Source: Tenacibaculum larymnensis
Lineage (GTDB): Bacteria > Bacteroidota > Bacteroidia > Flavobacteriales > Flavobacteriaceae
Direction: 5' to 3'
Assembly (NCBI RefSeq): GCF_028829235.1
Contig: NZ_JAIWJY010000002.1
Location: forward strand, 186,001 to 250,000
Length of the DNA stretch: 64,000 nt
Made by a program: the position numbers and the translations under genes. The notes under the pieces are model-generated. The model saw only the letters and a program-made list of their open reading frames with translations. It had not been told where the DNA came from and searched no databases. Shown here piece after piece: positions 16,455 through 25,738 of the stretch; positions within the stretch are counted from its first letter, which is position 1, and every line of letters begins with the position of its first letter.

Positions 16455-17894
16455 TTAAGGTTTTAATGTTTCTTTGTTGTATAAGTATTTATCCATTAAA
16501 TACACAATACTAGCCATGGATGCACTACCTAATTCTAATTCGCGTTTATTTACCTTATCAAATGTATCAGTAGCTGCATGGTGATAGTCAAAATAGCGTT
16601 GTGAGTCTGGACGATAACCTACCAAGGTAACATGGTCGTCTTTTAAAGGTCCGATGTCTGCACCTCCGCCTCCGGCAGTAATATCGTGTAAACCGTAAGG
16701 AGCTAATAATTTTTTCCAACTTTGTACAAGTTGTAAGTTTCTTTTATTCGCATCAATAGAAAAACCTCTAGGTGTGTGTCCACCTGCATCAGATTCTAAA
16801 GCTCCAATATGAAATTCGTTATTTTCCTTGGCTAAACGAGCATATTCAGTTGCACCACGTAAGCCATTTTCTTCATTCATGAAGAATACAATACGGATTG
16901 TATTTTTTGGTTGAATATTATTCTTTTTTAATAGATATGCTACTTCTAAAGATTGTACAATCCCTGTTCCGTCATCATGAGCACCGTCACCTAAATCCCA
17001 AGAATCTAAATGCCCACCAATTACCATAATTTTATTAGGATATTCAGTTCCTTTAATTTCTCCTACGACATTATGTGAAGGGGCATCAGGTAAGTTTTCA
17101 CAACTTTGTTTAAAGTAAAATTGTAAAGTTGGATTTTCTTTTAAATGCTTGCTCAAATTTTCTGCAGCACGAGAACTAATAGCAGCAGCAGGAATATATT
17201 CTTCTTCAGGAATATCCCCATAGCCCATAGAACCTGTGTGCGGATAATCATCGATTCCGTTAGTCATAGATCGTACGATAACTCCTTTAGCACCAAATTT
17301 ACCAACTATAGCGGCTCCCCCATAACGTTGTCCTACACAACCACCATAAGCCTGGAAGGTATTGATGAGTGTATTGTCAAAAGCACCGTTAAAAAACACA
17401 ATTTTTCCGTTGGCTTTATCTCCTAGTTTTTTAGCTTCCTTTATGTTTTTTACTTCAATAATCTCTGCAGTAACTCCTTCATTTGGGGTTGCAATAGAGC
17501 CTCCTAAAGCACAGATAGGAACATTAATTTCCTCTCCTTTAAATTTGTAGTTGGCTACTTCTTTTTCTCCACGAACCCAATGTGGTACCATTACAGGTTG
17601 TAGCCAAACTGAATCTAAACCAACTTCTTTCATTAGCTTTTCTCCCCAAATAACAGACTTAGCTGCTCCTTCTGATCCTGATAAACGACTTCCAATGTTT
17701 TGTGTTAAATCGCGTAACCATTCGTATGATTTACCTTCGGTAAGTGCTTTGCTAAATAGTTTTTTTATTTGTGTAGAATCTTGTTGGTAGTTTACTTCAG
17801 TATAGTTTTTCGAAGTAGTTGTAGCCTGTTTTTGTTCTGTTTTACAAGTAACAAAAGCAATACTTGTAAATAATAAAAAGGTTAGTTTTTTCAT
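16455..17894 (-). CDS. M28 family metallopeptidase lipoprotein
   Basis: 479 residues with a lipobox (MKKLTFLLFTSIAFVTC). A PA-like inserted segment lies at about residues 120-260. The two-zinc catalytic part has GGHLDSWDLGDGAHDDGTG (His and bridging Asp), NEENGLRGA (catalytic Glu and ligand) and DHVTLVGYRPDSQRYFDYHHAATDT (last His ligand). It resembles plasma glutamate carboxypeptidase and aminopeptidases of family M28, probably acting on peptides in the envelope. First gene of the operon with the DoxX-like and amidohydrolase genes. Confidence 0.92.
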   Translation of the reverse strand: MKKLTFLLFTSIAFVTCKTEQKQATTTSKNYTEVNYQQDSTQIKKLFSKALTEGKSYEWLRDLTQNIGSRLSGSEGAAKSVIWGEKLMKEVGLDSVWLQPVMVPHWVRGEKEVANYKFKGEEINVPICALGGSIATPNEGVTAEIIEVKNIKEAKKLGDKANGKIVFFNGAFDNTLINTFQAYGGCVGQRYGGAAIVGKFGAKGVIVRSMTNGIDDYPHTGSMGYGDIPEEEYIPAAAISSRAAENLSKHLKENPTLQFYFKQSCENLPDAPSHNVVGEIKGTEYPNKIMVIGGHLDSWDLGDGAHDDGTGIVQSLEVAYLLKKNNIQPKNTIRIVFFMNEENGLRGATEYARLAKENNEFHIGALESDAGGHTPRGFSIDANKRNLQLVQSWKKLLAPYGLHDITAGGGGADIGPLKDDHVTLVGYRPDSQRYFDYHHAATDTFDKVNKRELELGSASMASIVYLMDKYLYNKETLKP

Positions 17895-17923
17895 TTAGGG
17901 TATTAGTTTTTAACACCCTAAAT
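17893..17923. other. 9-bp inverted repeat over the M28 start codon
   Basis: ATTTAGGGT (17893-17901) and ACCCTAAAT (17915-17923) are perfect inverted repeats 13 nt apart; the first includes the start codon. No T-run follows, so it is not a terminator. It could be a translation-limiting hairpin or an operator. Confidence 0.45.
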
Positions 17924-17944
17924 GTAAGTTTTATATTTTAATTC

Positions 17945-19726
17945 TTAGAATAACGTATCAAACTTCCAAGTTAAACCTCCCATTGCCTGAAATCCTTGTA
18001 CGTTAAAGTTATTGAATCGTTGGTAGCTGTTGTTTAGAACATTATTTAAGTTTAAGAAAACAGAGAACGAATCGTCAAAATGATATCCACCATTAAAATT
18101 CACATCAAAATAGCTTTTTAAGTCTATTGAAGTAAAGGTCTCAGCAGGTAAAGTGTCATATACTCTTCCTTTACGATTTCCTACGAAGTATAAGTTAGCA
18201 CCAGCAAACCATTTATTGGTTTTGTAGGTTCCAAAAACTTCTCCTTTTATCTTAGGCGTGTTCCAAGCTTCTGTTTCGTTAGTTAACGTGAATTTATTGA
18301 ATTGAGCATTGGCACCAACAGTTAAGTTTTTAATACCATCAAAAGCAACTTCACCAAAAAAGGTCATTAATTTAATATCATCATAAATAACTTTAAAAGA
18401 GTTTCCATATTCATATCCGTAGAATGTAAATCCATTAGTTCCAGCAATATTAGAACCATCTGATTTTGATTGATTCAATACAAAAAATGGATTATTTTCA
18501 ATATCAGCATAACTTACTTTCGCATTATAACTAAATTGATGGTTTAGTTTACCTCTAATTCCTCCAAAAGCATCAAACTTTTTATTAGTTTGTCTCATGT
18601 CAAGAGTAGGAGACAAATATGGGTTATCATCTGTGAAAGATTGATACATATTTGTGGTTAAATCACCAGATGCTCCAACAAATACATTTGCTAATTCTTT
18701 AATGATAGGATATGAAATCTCTACATCAGGATAGATGAAAAAGTTGTTTTCGCTATTTTCTGTATTCATTGAAAAGTAACTTTTTGCTCCCAATTGAATA
18801 GCTAAATCTTGCACATTGAATTTGTATGTTGGATGTACTCCAAGTGTAATGAAGTTATAATCTATAGGAGTAATTGCATCATAAGCATAGGCATAAGAGC
18901 CTCCTAAGTAGTTAACCGTTGTGTTTACATACAAATCGTTTAATTGGCGATGAAAATTATCTAAAGGAAAACGAAATTGTGCATTACCATCAACTAAAAA
19001 TTCAGCAGTTTCAAATGAGTCAGAGAAAAAAGCGATTGATCCATTAGCTTCATCTAAAAAAGAATCATCGGGCTTTATTTGACCAAATATTTTTATATGA
19101 TTGTAACTTTGGGCTTCTTCAATAGCACTTAAAGTAGCTTCGGTAAATGTAATGTTTGTAGGTAAACCGTACCAGTTATATTTATCTTTTTCAGCATCTA
19201 AACCTGCAGACCATTGAAAATAACGTTCTTGTTGAGTGTAGTTTAAGTTTAAGTCAATATTATAAAAAGTACTACTTAATTCAGTGTTTGCTACGGGGTC
19301 AGATGATAATAAGAATTTTAAATGAGCCCCCAATTCGCTATTGTAGCTTTCGCTACGTCTTACATAGGCTTCTAAAAAAGGTGAAAGTACGTTTCCAAAC
19401 CCAACCGATACGTAGTTAGGGTATAGCTTTTCTCTTTTTCCTAAATCTACTTTTTTCATTGTTCCACTTTTAGGAATAAAAGTAGAAGCAACAGGAACTG
19501 AAAATATTTGGTATTCTAAAGCTTTTTTCTGAGTTTCTTTTGTGTGTTCAATTACTGGTTTTTGTTTTATTTTAAAGGCATCAGTTATCTTTGGAACATA
19601 TGAAGTTACAACATTTACAACTTCTGTTTTTATAATAGTGTCTTTAGCTTTATTAGTGACATTTTTTTCTTGTGCATTTGTATATGCTACTACAAATAAA
19701 ACAAGTAAACTTAAGTGCTTTTTCAT
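17945..19726 (-). CDS. outer-membrane beta-barrel protein, TonB-receptor-like without plug
   Basis: About 593 residues from MKKHLSLLVLFVVAYTNAQ (19726); an ATG four codons earlier (19738) is less likely because the signal peptide starts cleanly at 19726. After the signal there is a VTSYVPKITDAFKI segment and then alternating beta strands rich in Tyr/Phe up to the C-terminal GLTWKFDTLF, ending in Phe as outer-membrane barrels do. No plug domain is seen. It follows the large TPR gene with 39 nt between, suggesting an envelope pair. Confidence 0.75.
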   Translation of the reverse strand: MKKHLSLLVLFVVAYTNAQEKNVTNKAKDTIIKTEVVNVVTSYVPKITDAFKIKQKPVIEHTKETQKKALEYQIFSVPVASTFIPKSGTMKKVDLGKREKLYPNYVSVGFGNVLSPFLEAYVRRSESYNSELGAHLKFLLSSDPVANTELSSTFYNIDLNLNYTQQERYFQWSAGLDAEKDKYNWYGLPTNITFTEATLSAIEEAQSYNHIKIFGQIKPDDSFLDEANGSIAFFSDSFETAEFLVDGNAQFRFPLDNFHRQLNDLYVNTTVNYLGGSYAYAYDAITPIDYNFITLGVHPTYKFNVQDLAIQLGAKSYFSMNTENSENNFFIYPDVEISYPIIKELANVFVGASGDLTTNMYQSFTDDNPYLSPTLDMRQTNKKFDAFGGIRGKLNHQFSYNAKVSYADIENNPFFVLNQSKSDGSNIAGTNGFTFYGYEYGNSFKVIYDDIKLMTFFGEVAFDGIKNLTVGANAQFNKFTLTNETEAWNTPKIKGEVFGTYKTNKWFAGANLYFVGNRKGRVYDTLPAETFTSIDLKSYFDVNFNGGYHFDDSFSVFLNLNNVLNNSYQRFNNFNVQGFQAMGGLTWKFDTLF

Positions 19727-19765
19727 CGATCTAGTCATTTAACTTTCGTTTGTTATTAACAAATT

Positions 19766-22700
19766 TTAGTTTTGGGTAGTTACTGATTCGTTTGTTTTTG
19801 CTTCTTTATTCTTAATAGTACGAAGCTCGTTTTTTGCTTCTTCAATAACATCTTTATACTGTGTAAAGTTTTTGATGATATTTTCCAAGATATATGTTGC
19901 TTGATACGCATCTTTTAAGGCATAATAATTTTTTGCCATAATTATATAGCTTTTTACTCCCCAGTATTTGTATGATGAATAATTGGCAATTAAATCTTGT
20001 ACAGCTTTGGTAGAAGCTTCATATTCTTTATTCTCATGTAAAAAGAAAGCATTGTAGTATAAACATTCAGCTTTCAGTTCGCCAGTAGCTTTTTTACTAG
20101 CTTCGTTAAAATATTCTTCTGCAGTTAAAAAGTCATTGTTTTTAAACGAAGAGCGAGCTAAAATGATTTTAGCATCTTCAGCAATGTTCGTGTCTACCTT
20201 TCCTTTAACTAATACTTTTTCAGCATAGGCAATAGCATTCGTATAATCTTCTTTTTTGTAATATCCTTTCATTAAATTACTTTGAGCAAAAATGATATTT
20301 TGCGGATAGTTAGCTTCTTTTTCCAATTGTTGAAGTACTAAAATACCGTTGTTCCAATCTTCTTTTTGTAAATAGATATTAGCTAACTTGGTTAAAGATT
20401 CTTCTGTAAACTCACTTTTAGTTTGCTTGTTTACATAAGTATAATGAGGGATAGCTTTATCGAATAGTTTAGAGTTGTTATAGGCTTGTGCTAAGTAAAA
20501 ATGAGCTTTTAAAGCATTAATTCCGTTAGGGAATTGCTGTAAATATTTATTAAAGCCTTCAATAGCTTTATTGTTGTTGTTTTCTAAGAATTTGTTTTCA
20601 GCAGATTGATAAGTTGCATTGTCTAGTTCAGCATTGGTAACATTGGCAAAACTTACATTTTTAACCCAAGCAGCATATTCATCAACTTTACCTATATCAA
20701 TATATACATTTTTAACGTTACTTACTGCTTGTTTTGCTTCGTTTGAATTTGGATGTTTCGCAACTACTTCTTTGTATTTCTCAATAGCTTTTTTATTATT
20801 ATTGTTACTATAGTATAATAATCCTTGACGTAACAGTACGTTTGGAACGTAGTTACTTTTTGGGTGATTGGTTAGTAGACATTCATAAGTTTTTTGAGCT
20901 TTTGAAGCATTGTTCATAGTTGTATAAGTCGTTGCTAATTGGAATAAAGCATCATCTTTTAACTGAGAACCATCATAATCACTAATTAGGGTTTCAAGGT
21001 TTTGAACTTTTACATCGTTTTTACCTAAGAAACCATTACTCATAGCTGTTTGGTATTGTGCATAATCTGATCCTACACCACCTTCTTGAATTACTTTATT
21101 GTATGCTTTAATAGCGTTTGTATAACTTTTTGAGGCGTAAAAAGAGTCTCCTAAACGATTTGAAGCATCATCATTCAAATCGTTATCATCAAGATTCTGT
21201 TCTAAAAATTGCTGAAAATATTTTGCAGCATTAGGGTAGCTTTTTAGTTTGAAGTTTGTGTATCCAATTTGGTAATTTAACATTTTAGCCTCTTTAATAT
21301 CTTTATCAGTAACGGATAAGAAGTGTTTAAGAGCGTCTTGATAATTCCCTAAAGAATATTCAGTTTCAGCTAACCAATATGCCCCTTTATTACTCACAGT
21401 CATGTTTTCTGATTGTGTTGCATTTATAAAGTATGGTTTTGCTTTGGTTATCTTGTTTTCATTGTATAACTGAATACCTCTGTATAAAGAAACTTCATTT
21501 ATAATACTTTTACTTTCTGGAGTTTCTGAAGTACTTAAAAAGTCTAGAGCACCTTGGTAATCTCTCTGGTGTAAGTATGAAGTAACTAACAAATTGCTAA
21601 TTTCAGCAGCGTTAGGAGATGTAGGGTATTTAGCTAAAAAACCTTTTAAAACATCAGGAACACTTTCATATGGATTTCCTTCTTCATAACTCAATTTAGC
21701 GTAATTTAAAGAAGAACTTTGTGTAATTAGAGCATCAAAATCCATTTCGCTAGCATTTTTAAATGCGTTTAATGCTTCCGTTTTTTTATCTAATTCTAAA
21801 TAACATTCTCCTAAATGGTAATAAGCATTTTGTGCTACTTTGTTATTTCCACCAATAATTTTATTGAAATTACTAACAGCAGTTTCGTAATCTTTCTGTT
21901 GATAATAAGCATAACCTAAATAATAGTAATCGGTGTTTGTCCAACGACCATTTTTACCTTTATAGGCTTTTAAGTATGGAATAGCTTTTTCATATTTTTT
22001 AAGGTTAAAATAACTTTCCCCTACAATTTTAGAAATTTCTGAAATCTCTTTTTTGTCCTTTGTGGTTTTTAATAATTGCTCTCCAATTTGAATTGATTTA
22101 TCAAATCTTCCAGCCTTAAAACTGATGTCTAATATATAGTAATTTGCTTTTGCTTGGTAAGTAGCATCATTTGCTAGTTGACTTAAGTTGTCTTCTGCTT
22201 CACCAAAATTTTCTTGTTTGTAGGCAATATAACCATAGTAGTAACGAGCATCGTTACCATAAATAGGATTCCCTAACAAGGCTTGAAAACGAGATTTGGC
22301 ATCTCTTAGATAATTAGAAACTAAAAGAGCATATCCCATTTTATAATTGAGTTCATTTTTTTCTTCTGGACTCAATAGTTTTTCATTTACTTTTTGATAC
22401 CATTTTAGGGCATGGGCAGCTTTTCTATTAGCAAAGTAATAATTACCAACATTTAAAAATGCTTTCTCTTTTTTATTATTGTATGGGTAATTTTCTACAA
22501 ATTGATTAACTTTATAATCAGCATCGTCTTGTTGCAGCTTAATGGCACACATAGCATCGTAATAGTCGGCATCAGCTTTTAAGTTATGATGTTTTTCAGA
22601 GTTTAGAGAAACTCTACGGAAAACTTCTTGAGAAGCAGCGTATGCTTTATTATTGTATAAACGTATTGCTTTATGAAAATCGGCATTTGCATCAGTATTT

Positions 22701-22786
22701 ACAGCCGACTCTTGGGCTATTACCGCTGTTGTAATGGTTAAAAAAAGAAATAAGTAGCAGCTTTTTTTGAAACAGTTAAATCTCAT
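19766..22786 (-). CDS. large exported tetratricopeptide-repeat protein
   Basis: 1006 residues with a signal peptide (CYLFLFLTITTAVIAQ) and TPR units from about residue 30 to the end (for example YYLGYAYYQQKDYETAVSNFNKII, YYHLGECYLELDKKTEALNAFKNA, LYYSNNNNKKAIEKYKEVVAKHPNSNEA). More than twenty helix pairs seem to be present, giving a long superhelical scaffold in the periplasm. The function is unknown. The downstream barrel gene is probably its partner. Divergent from ftsE. Confidence 0.88.
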   Translation of the reverse strand: MRFNCFKKSCYLFLFLTITTAVIAQESAVNTDANADFHKAIRLYNNKAYAASQEVFRRVSLNSEKHHNLKADADYYDAMCAIKLQQDDADYKVNQFVENYPYNNKKEKAFLNVGNYYFANRKAAHALKWYQKVNEKLLSPEEKNELNYKMGYALLVSNYLRDAKSRFQALLGNPIYGNDARYYYGYIAYKQENFGEAEDNLSQLANDATYQAKANYYILDISFKAGRFDKSIQIGEQLLKTTKDKKEISEISKIVGESYFNLKKYEKAIPYLKAYKGKNGRWTNTDYYYLGYAYYQQKDYETAVSNFNKIIGGNNKVAQNAYYHLGECYLELDKKTEALNAFKNASEMDFDALITQSSSLNYAKLSYEEGNPYESVPDVLKGFLAKYPTSPNAAEISNLLVTSYLHQRDYQGALDFLSTSETPESKSIINEVSLYRGIQLYNENKITKAKPYFINATQSENMTVSNKGAYWLAETEYSLGNYQDALKHFLSVTDKDIKEAKMLNYQIGYTNFKLKSYPNAAKYFQQFLEQNLDDNDLNDDASNRLGDSFYASKSYTNAIKAYNKVIQEGGVGSDYAQYQTAMSNGFLGKNDVKVQNLETLISDYDGSQLKDDALFQLATTYTTMNNASKAQKTYECLLTNHPKSNYVPNVLLRQGLLYYSNNNNKKAIEKYKEVVAKHPNSNEAKQAVSNVKNVYIDIGKVDEYAAWVKNVSFANVTNAELDNATYQSAENKFLENNNNKAIEGFNKYLQQFPNGINALKAHFYLAQAYNNSKLFDKAIPHYTYVNKQTKSEFTEESLTKLANIYLQKEDWNNGILVLQQLEKEANYPQNIIFAQSNLMKGYYKKEDYTNAIAYAEKVLVKGKVDTNIAEDAKIILARSSFKNNDFLTAEEYFNEASKKATGELKAECLYYNAFFLHENKEYEASTKAVQDLIANYSSYKYWGVKSYIIMAKNYYALKDAYQATYILENIIKNFTQYKDVIEEAKNELRTIKNKEAKTNESVTTQN

Positions 22787-22886
22787 ATTTTTTAGTTATC
22801 TAGAAACTATAACGTTAGTTTTTTATTTTTGTTGGGAGACTTTTTATCAAAAGTAAGAAATGTTACAGAATTACGTTATAAAATTT

Positions 22887-22894
22887 TAGATTTG
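22887..22894 (+). promoter_or_regulatory. -7 box of ftsE
   Basis: TAGATTTG fits TAnnTTTG and lies 16 nt before the ftsE ATG. No clear TTG at -33 is present, so this is a moderate call. Confidence 0.5.
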
Positions 22895-22910
22895 TAAAAA
22901 ACTATACTCC

Positions 22911-23594
22911 ATGGAAAATCCTGTTTTACACCTTGAAAATGCAGATATTTATCAACAAGACAATTTAGTGTTGTCAAAAGTAAATTTTACCTTGAATAAA
23001 GGGGACTTTTATTATTTAATTGGTAAAACTGGGAGTGGGAAAAGTAGTTTGTTAAAAACCTTGTATGGAGATTTACGTTTGCAACGTGGTTTGGGTAGTA
23101 TAGTTGATTTTGATTTGAAGCAAATGAAGGAGAAGGATATTCCTTTTTTAAGAAGGAAGCTTGGAATTGTTTTTCAGGATTTTAAATTATTAAATGATAG
23201 AAATGTTTTTGAGAATTTAGAGTTTGTATTAAAGGCTACTGGTTGGAAAGATAAAAATGAAATGAAAGATAAAATTCATGAGGTTTTAGATAAGGTAGGA
23301 ATGAAGGAGAAGTACTATAAAAAAACTTTTGAGTTATCAGGAGGTGAGCAACAACGTGTAGCAATTGCCAGAGCGTTATTAAATGATCCTGAATTAATTT
23401 TAGCAGATGAGCCAACTGGGAACTTGGATCCAAAAACTTCACTAGAGGTAATGGAATTGTTAAATGAGATCCATCAAAGTGGAAAAACGATTCTTATGGC
23501 AACTCACGATTACCAATTAATTGTGAAATTTAAACAAAAGGTGATTAAATGTGAGGGAGGGGAGTTGTTCGAGGTAGTACAGCAAGCTGTATAG
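22911..23594 (+). CDS. ftsE: cell-division ABC transporter ATPase FtsE
   Basis: 227 residues with Walker [12 protein letters not shown], a VFQDFKLL Q-loop, signature LSGGEQQR, Walker [13 protein letters not shown] and H-loop MATHD. The length and the Rx[28 protein letters not shown] pattern match FtsE, which with FtsX couples ATP hydrolysis to peptidoglycan hydrolase activation at the septum. ftsX is not adjacent, which is normal in this family of bacteria. LolD-type ATPases are the alternative but less likely. Confidence 0.85.
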   Translation: MENPVLHLENADIYQQDNLVLSKVNFTLNKGDFYYLIGKTGSGKSSLLKTLYGDLRLQRGLGSIVDFDLKQMKEKDIPFLRRKLGIVFQDFKLLNDRNVFENLEFVLKATGWKDKNEMKDKIHEVLDKVGMKEKYYKKTFELSGGEQQRVAIARALLNDPELILADEPTGNLDPKTSLEVMELLNEIHQSGKTILMATHDYQLIVKFKQKVIKCEGGELFEVVQQAV

Positions 23595-23608
23595 CATATA
23601 AAAACAAA

Positions 23609-23630
23609 CCCACTTCAAGAATGAAGTGGG
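23609..23630. terminator. hairpin between ftsE and mdh
   Basis: CCCACTTCA, loop AGAA, TGAAGTGGG: a perfect 9-bp stem. The T-rich flank is on the minus-strand side, so as an intrinsic terminator it would stop minus-strand transcripts; for ftsE it would be a 3' protecting hairpin. Confidence 0.55.
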
Positions 23631-23745
23631 AAAATTGCTATGAAAAACTATGAAAAGAAACACTACTAATGCTTCTCTACTATAAAGACGTTTATATTGG
23701 CAAAATCTTACACGGTTATCGGAATTTTAACAAAAGTTTATAAAA

Positions 23746-23780
23746 AAAATCCTGAGTAATAAGACTACTCAGGATTTTTA
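23746..23780. terminator. terminator of mdh
   Basis: ATCCTGAGTA (23749-23758) and TACTCAGGAT (23766-23775) form a perfect 10-bp stem flanked by A- and T-runs, just after the mdh stop. Confidence 0.9.
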
Positions 23781-23800
23781 TATTATACAGTGTTAACTTC

Positions 23801-24727
23801 TTAGAAAGTTAAAGCAGTATTGTTGTTTTTAACAGCTTCAGCTGAAGAAGTTAAAGCAGCTTTTTCTTCTTCGCTTAAGTTAATTTCAACGATTTTTTCA
23901 ATTCCGTTTCTTCCTAACACAACAGGAACTCCGATGCATAAGTCAGATAAACCATATTCTCCTTCTAATAAAGCAGAACAAGGGTAGATTTTCTTTTGGT
24001 CACAAGCGATTGCTTGTACTAACCCAGATACAGCAGCACCTGGAGCATACCAAGCAGAAGTACCTAATAATCCAGTTAAAGTAGCACCGCCAACTTTAGT
24101 ATCTTGTTTTACTTGTTCTAATCTTTCTTCTGATAAGAATTCAGATACAGGAACAGAGTTACGAGTAGCTAAACGAGTTAAAGGTACCATTCCTTTGTCA
24201 GAGTGACCACCAATAACCATTCCGTCAACATCAGAAATAGGAGCTTCTAAAGCTTCTGCTAAACGGTACTTAAAACGAGCAGAGTCTAAAGCACCACCCA
24301 TACCAATAATTCTGTTTTTAGGTAATCCAGTTGCTTTGTGTACTAAATACGTCATTGTATCCATTGGGTTAGATACTACGATGATAATTGTATTAGGAGA
24401 TTGTTCAACTAAACTAGCAGCTACTGATTTTACGATACCAGCATTGATTCCTAATAATTCATCACGAGACATTCCTGGTTTACGAGCGATTCCTGAAGTA
24501 ATTACACAAATGTCTGATCCAGCAGTTTTGCTATAATCTCCTGTAGTTCCTGTAATTTTAGTATCGAAACCATTTAAAGAAGCAGTTTGCATTAAGTCCA
24601 TTGCTTTACCTTCAGCAAAACCTTCTTTAATATCAACTAAAACAACTTCAGAAGCGAAATTTTTAATAGCAATGTACTCAGCACAACTTGCACCTACAGC
24701 ACCTGCTCCTACAACCGTTACTTTCAT
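23801..24727 (-). CDS. mdh: malate dehydrogenase
   Basis: 308 residues, LDH-like type. NAD-binding VVGAGAVGAS at the N-terminus, substrate arginines Arg82 and Arg88 in GIARKPGMSRDELL, Arg151, and catalytic His175 in GGHSDKGMVPL. It oxidises malate to oxaloacetate with NAD+ in the citric-acid cycle. Single-gene unit with its own promoter (24788-24795), a palindrome in the presumed leader, and a strong terminator. Confidence 0.97.
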   Translation of the reverse strand: MKVTVVGAGAVGASCAEYIAIKNFASEVVLVDIKEGFAEGKAMDLMQTASLNGFDTKITGTTGDYSKTAGSDICVITSGIARKPGMSRDELLGINAGIVKSVAASLVEQSPNTIIIVVSNPMDTMTYLVHKATGLPKNRIIGMGGALDSARFKYRLAEALEAPISDVDGMVIGGHSDKGMVPLTRLATRNSVPVSEFLSEERLEQVKQDTKVGGATLTGLLGTSAWYAPGAAVSGLVQAIACDQKKIYPCSALLEGEYGLSDLCIGVPVVLGRNGIEKIVEINLSEEEKAALTSSAEAVKNNNTALTF

Positions 24728-24764
24728 TTTATATATGTTTTTTTGTAATTAATTATGTTTATAA

Positions 24765-24795
24765 GTGCGGAATCCGCACAAGATGCACAAAAATA
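24765..24795 (-). promoter_or_regulatory. mdh promoter and leader palindrome
   Basis: On the minus strand TATTTTTG (24795-24788) fits the -7 consensus. Just downstream lies the G+C-rich palindrome GTGCGGAATCCGCAC (24765-24779), which stands out in an A+T-rich region. It would sit at about +5 to +20 of the transcript, as an operator or a leader hairpin. Confidence 0.55.
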
Positions 24796-24820
24796 GCGAT
24801 TTGGCTATGGATATAAAAGA

Positions 24821-24849
24821 AAAACCCGTTGATATTTCAACGGGTTTTT
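24821..24849 (-). terminator. terminator after the 24862-25617 gene
   Basis: AAAACCCGTTGA (24821-24832), loop TATT, TCAACGGGTTTT: a perfect 12-bp stem with a T-run on the minus strand, just past the stop at 24862. Confidence 0.9.
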
Positions 24850-24861
24850 GAATAAATGTTT

Positions 24862-25617
24862 TTATGCTTTTGATTTCATTTTAGTGTATTCTGAAATGTA
24901 TTCACTAAAGTATCTCCATTTTAACTTCTTTTTTGGGTATTTCTTTTTAAACTCTTCACAGTCACCGAATAGGTTATCATAATTGTCTTTTAAATTCTTT
25001 TTTTGTAACCAAAAAATTTCATCATTTTTTTTAACATAATAAGATTTAGCTAATCCACCAGCGACACTTATAGGACCAATTCCAAGCCTTGTGGTTGATT
25101 TTGCCCTTGGATCACCATATACTTCAATATACTTAGCGAAAGCAGGGTTTACCAATTGCATTAAATATTCTTTACTTTTTTTTCGATTTTTAAGAGAAAC
25201 TTTATTGTTTTGAAAATATATATATCCTTGTCTTAATACATCATTGTTAAGGTCAGAGCGTTCCCATTGTCTAGCATCATAAACATGGTTTAATGTTTTA
25301 AAAGCTTTTTGAATTCCACTAGGGTATAAATACATTTCTTTTATTTGGTCTGAATCGAATTTTAATTTTTTACCAGTTTCCTTATTCTTTATTTTGATGT
25401 AGTAAATTTGGCCTTTTTTTCTGTCTACATCTCTTTTGTGGCCTATAATTTCAGTACCGTCTTTTAAAGTGATGTAAGAAATTCTTTTTTCAGAATAATG
25501 TGTATAAACTTTACTGAATAAATCTTTTCCGTTTCCTGATTTTTCTTTTTCTTCTTCTTGACTATAGCTTAATATGGTAGTTAATAATAAAAAGAATGAA
25601 ATGATTTTTGTTTTCAT
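24862..25617 (-). CDS. secreted protein of unknown function
   Basis: 251 residues from the start at 25617 (MKTKIISFFLLLTTILSYSQ, a signal peptide). The longer frame from 25680 adds 21 residues without signal character and starts next to the terminator of the upstream gene, so I reject it. The mature part begins with an acidic/Lys linker, then a beta-rich segment (ISYITLKDGTEIIGHKRDV, GQIYYIKIKNKETGKKLKF) and a basic C-terminus. Contains WLQKKNLKDNYDNLFGDCEEFKKKYP. No family recognised with confidence. Confidence 0.7.
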   Translation of the reverse strand: MKTKIISFFLLLTTILSYSQEEEKEKSGNGKDLFSKVYTHYSEKRISYITLKDGTEIIGHKRDVDRKKGQIYYIKIKNKETGKKLKFDSDQIKEMYLYPSGIQKAFKTLNHVYDARQWERSDLNNDVLRQGYIYFQNNKVSLKNRKKSKEYLMQLVNPAFAKYIEVYGDPRAKSTTRLGIGPISVAGGLAKSYYVKKNDEIFWLQKKNLKDNYDNLFGDCEEFKKKYPKKKLKWRYFSEYISEYTKMKSKA

Positions 25618-25682
25618 AACGCTTAAAAATTGAGAGGTTAAAATTTTGTTAAAATAAAAATTAGGTGCGAATATAAACATTA

Positions 25683-25715
25683 AAAAAATCCTATTTATCT
25701 AAATAGGATTTTTTA
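25683..25715 (-). terminator. terminator after the DUF6588-like gene
   Basis: AATCCTATTT (25687-25696), loop ATCT, AAATAGGATT (25701-25710), flanked by A- and T-runs. Confidence 0.88.
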
Positions 25716-25738
25716 TTATGCATTTTATAAAGTGAGTT

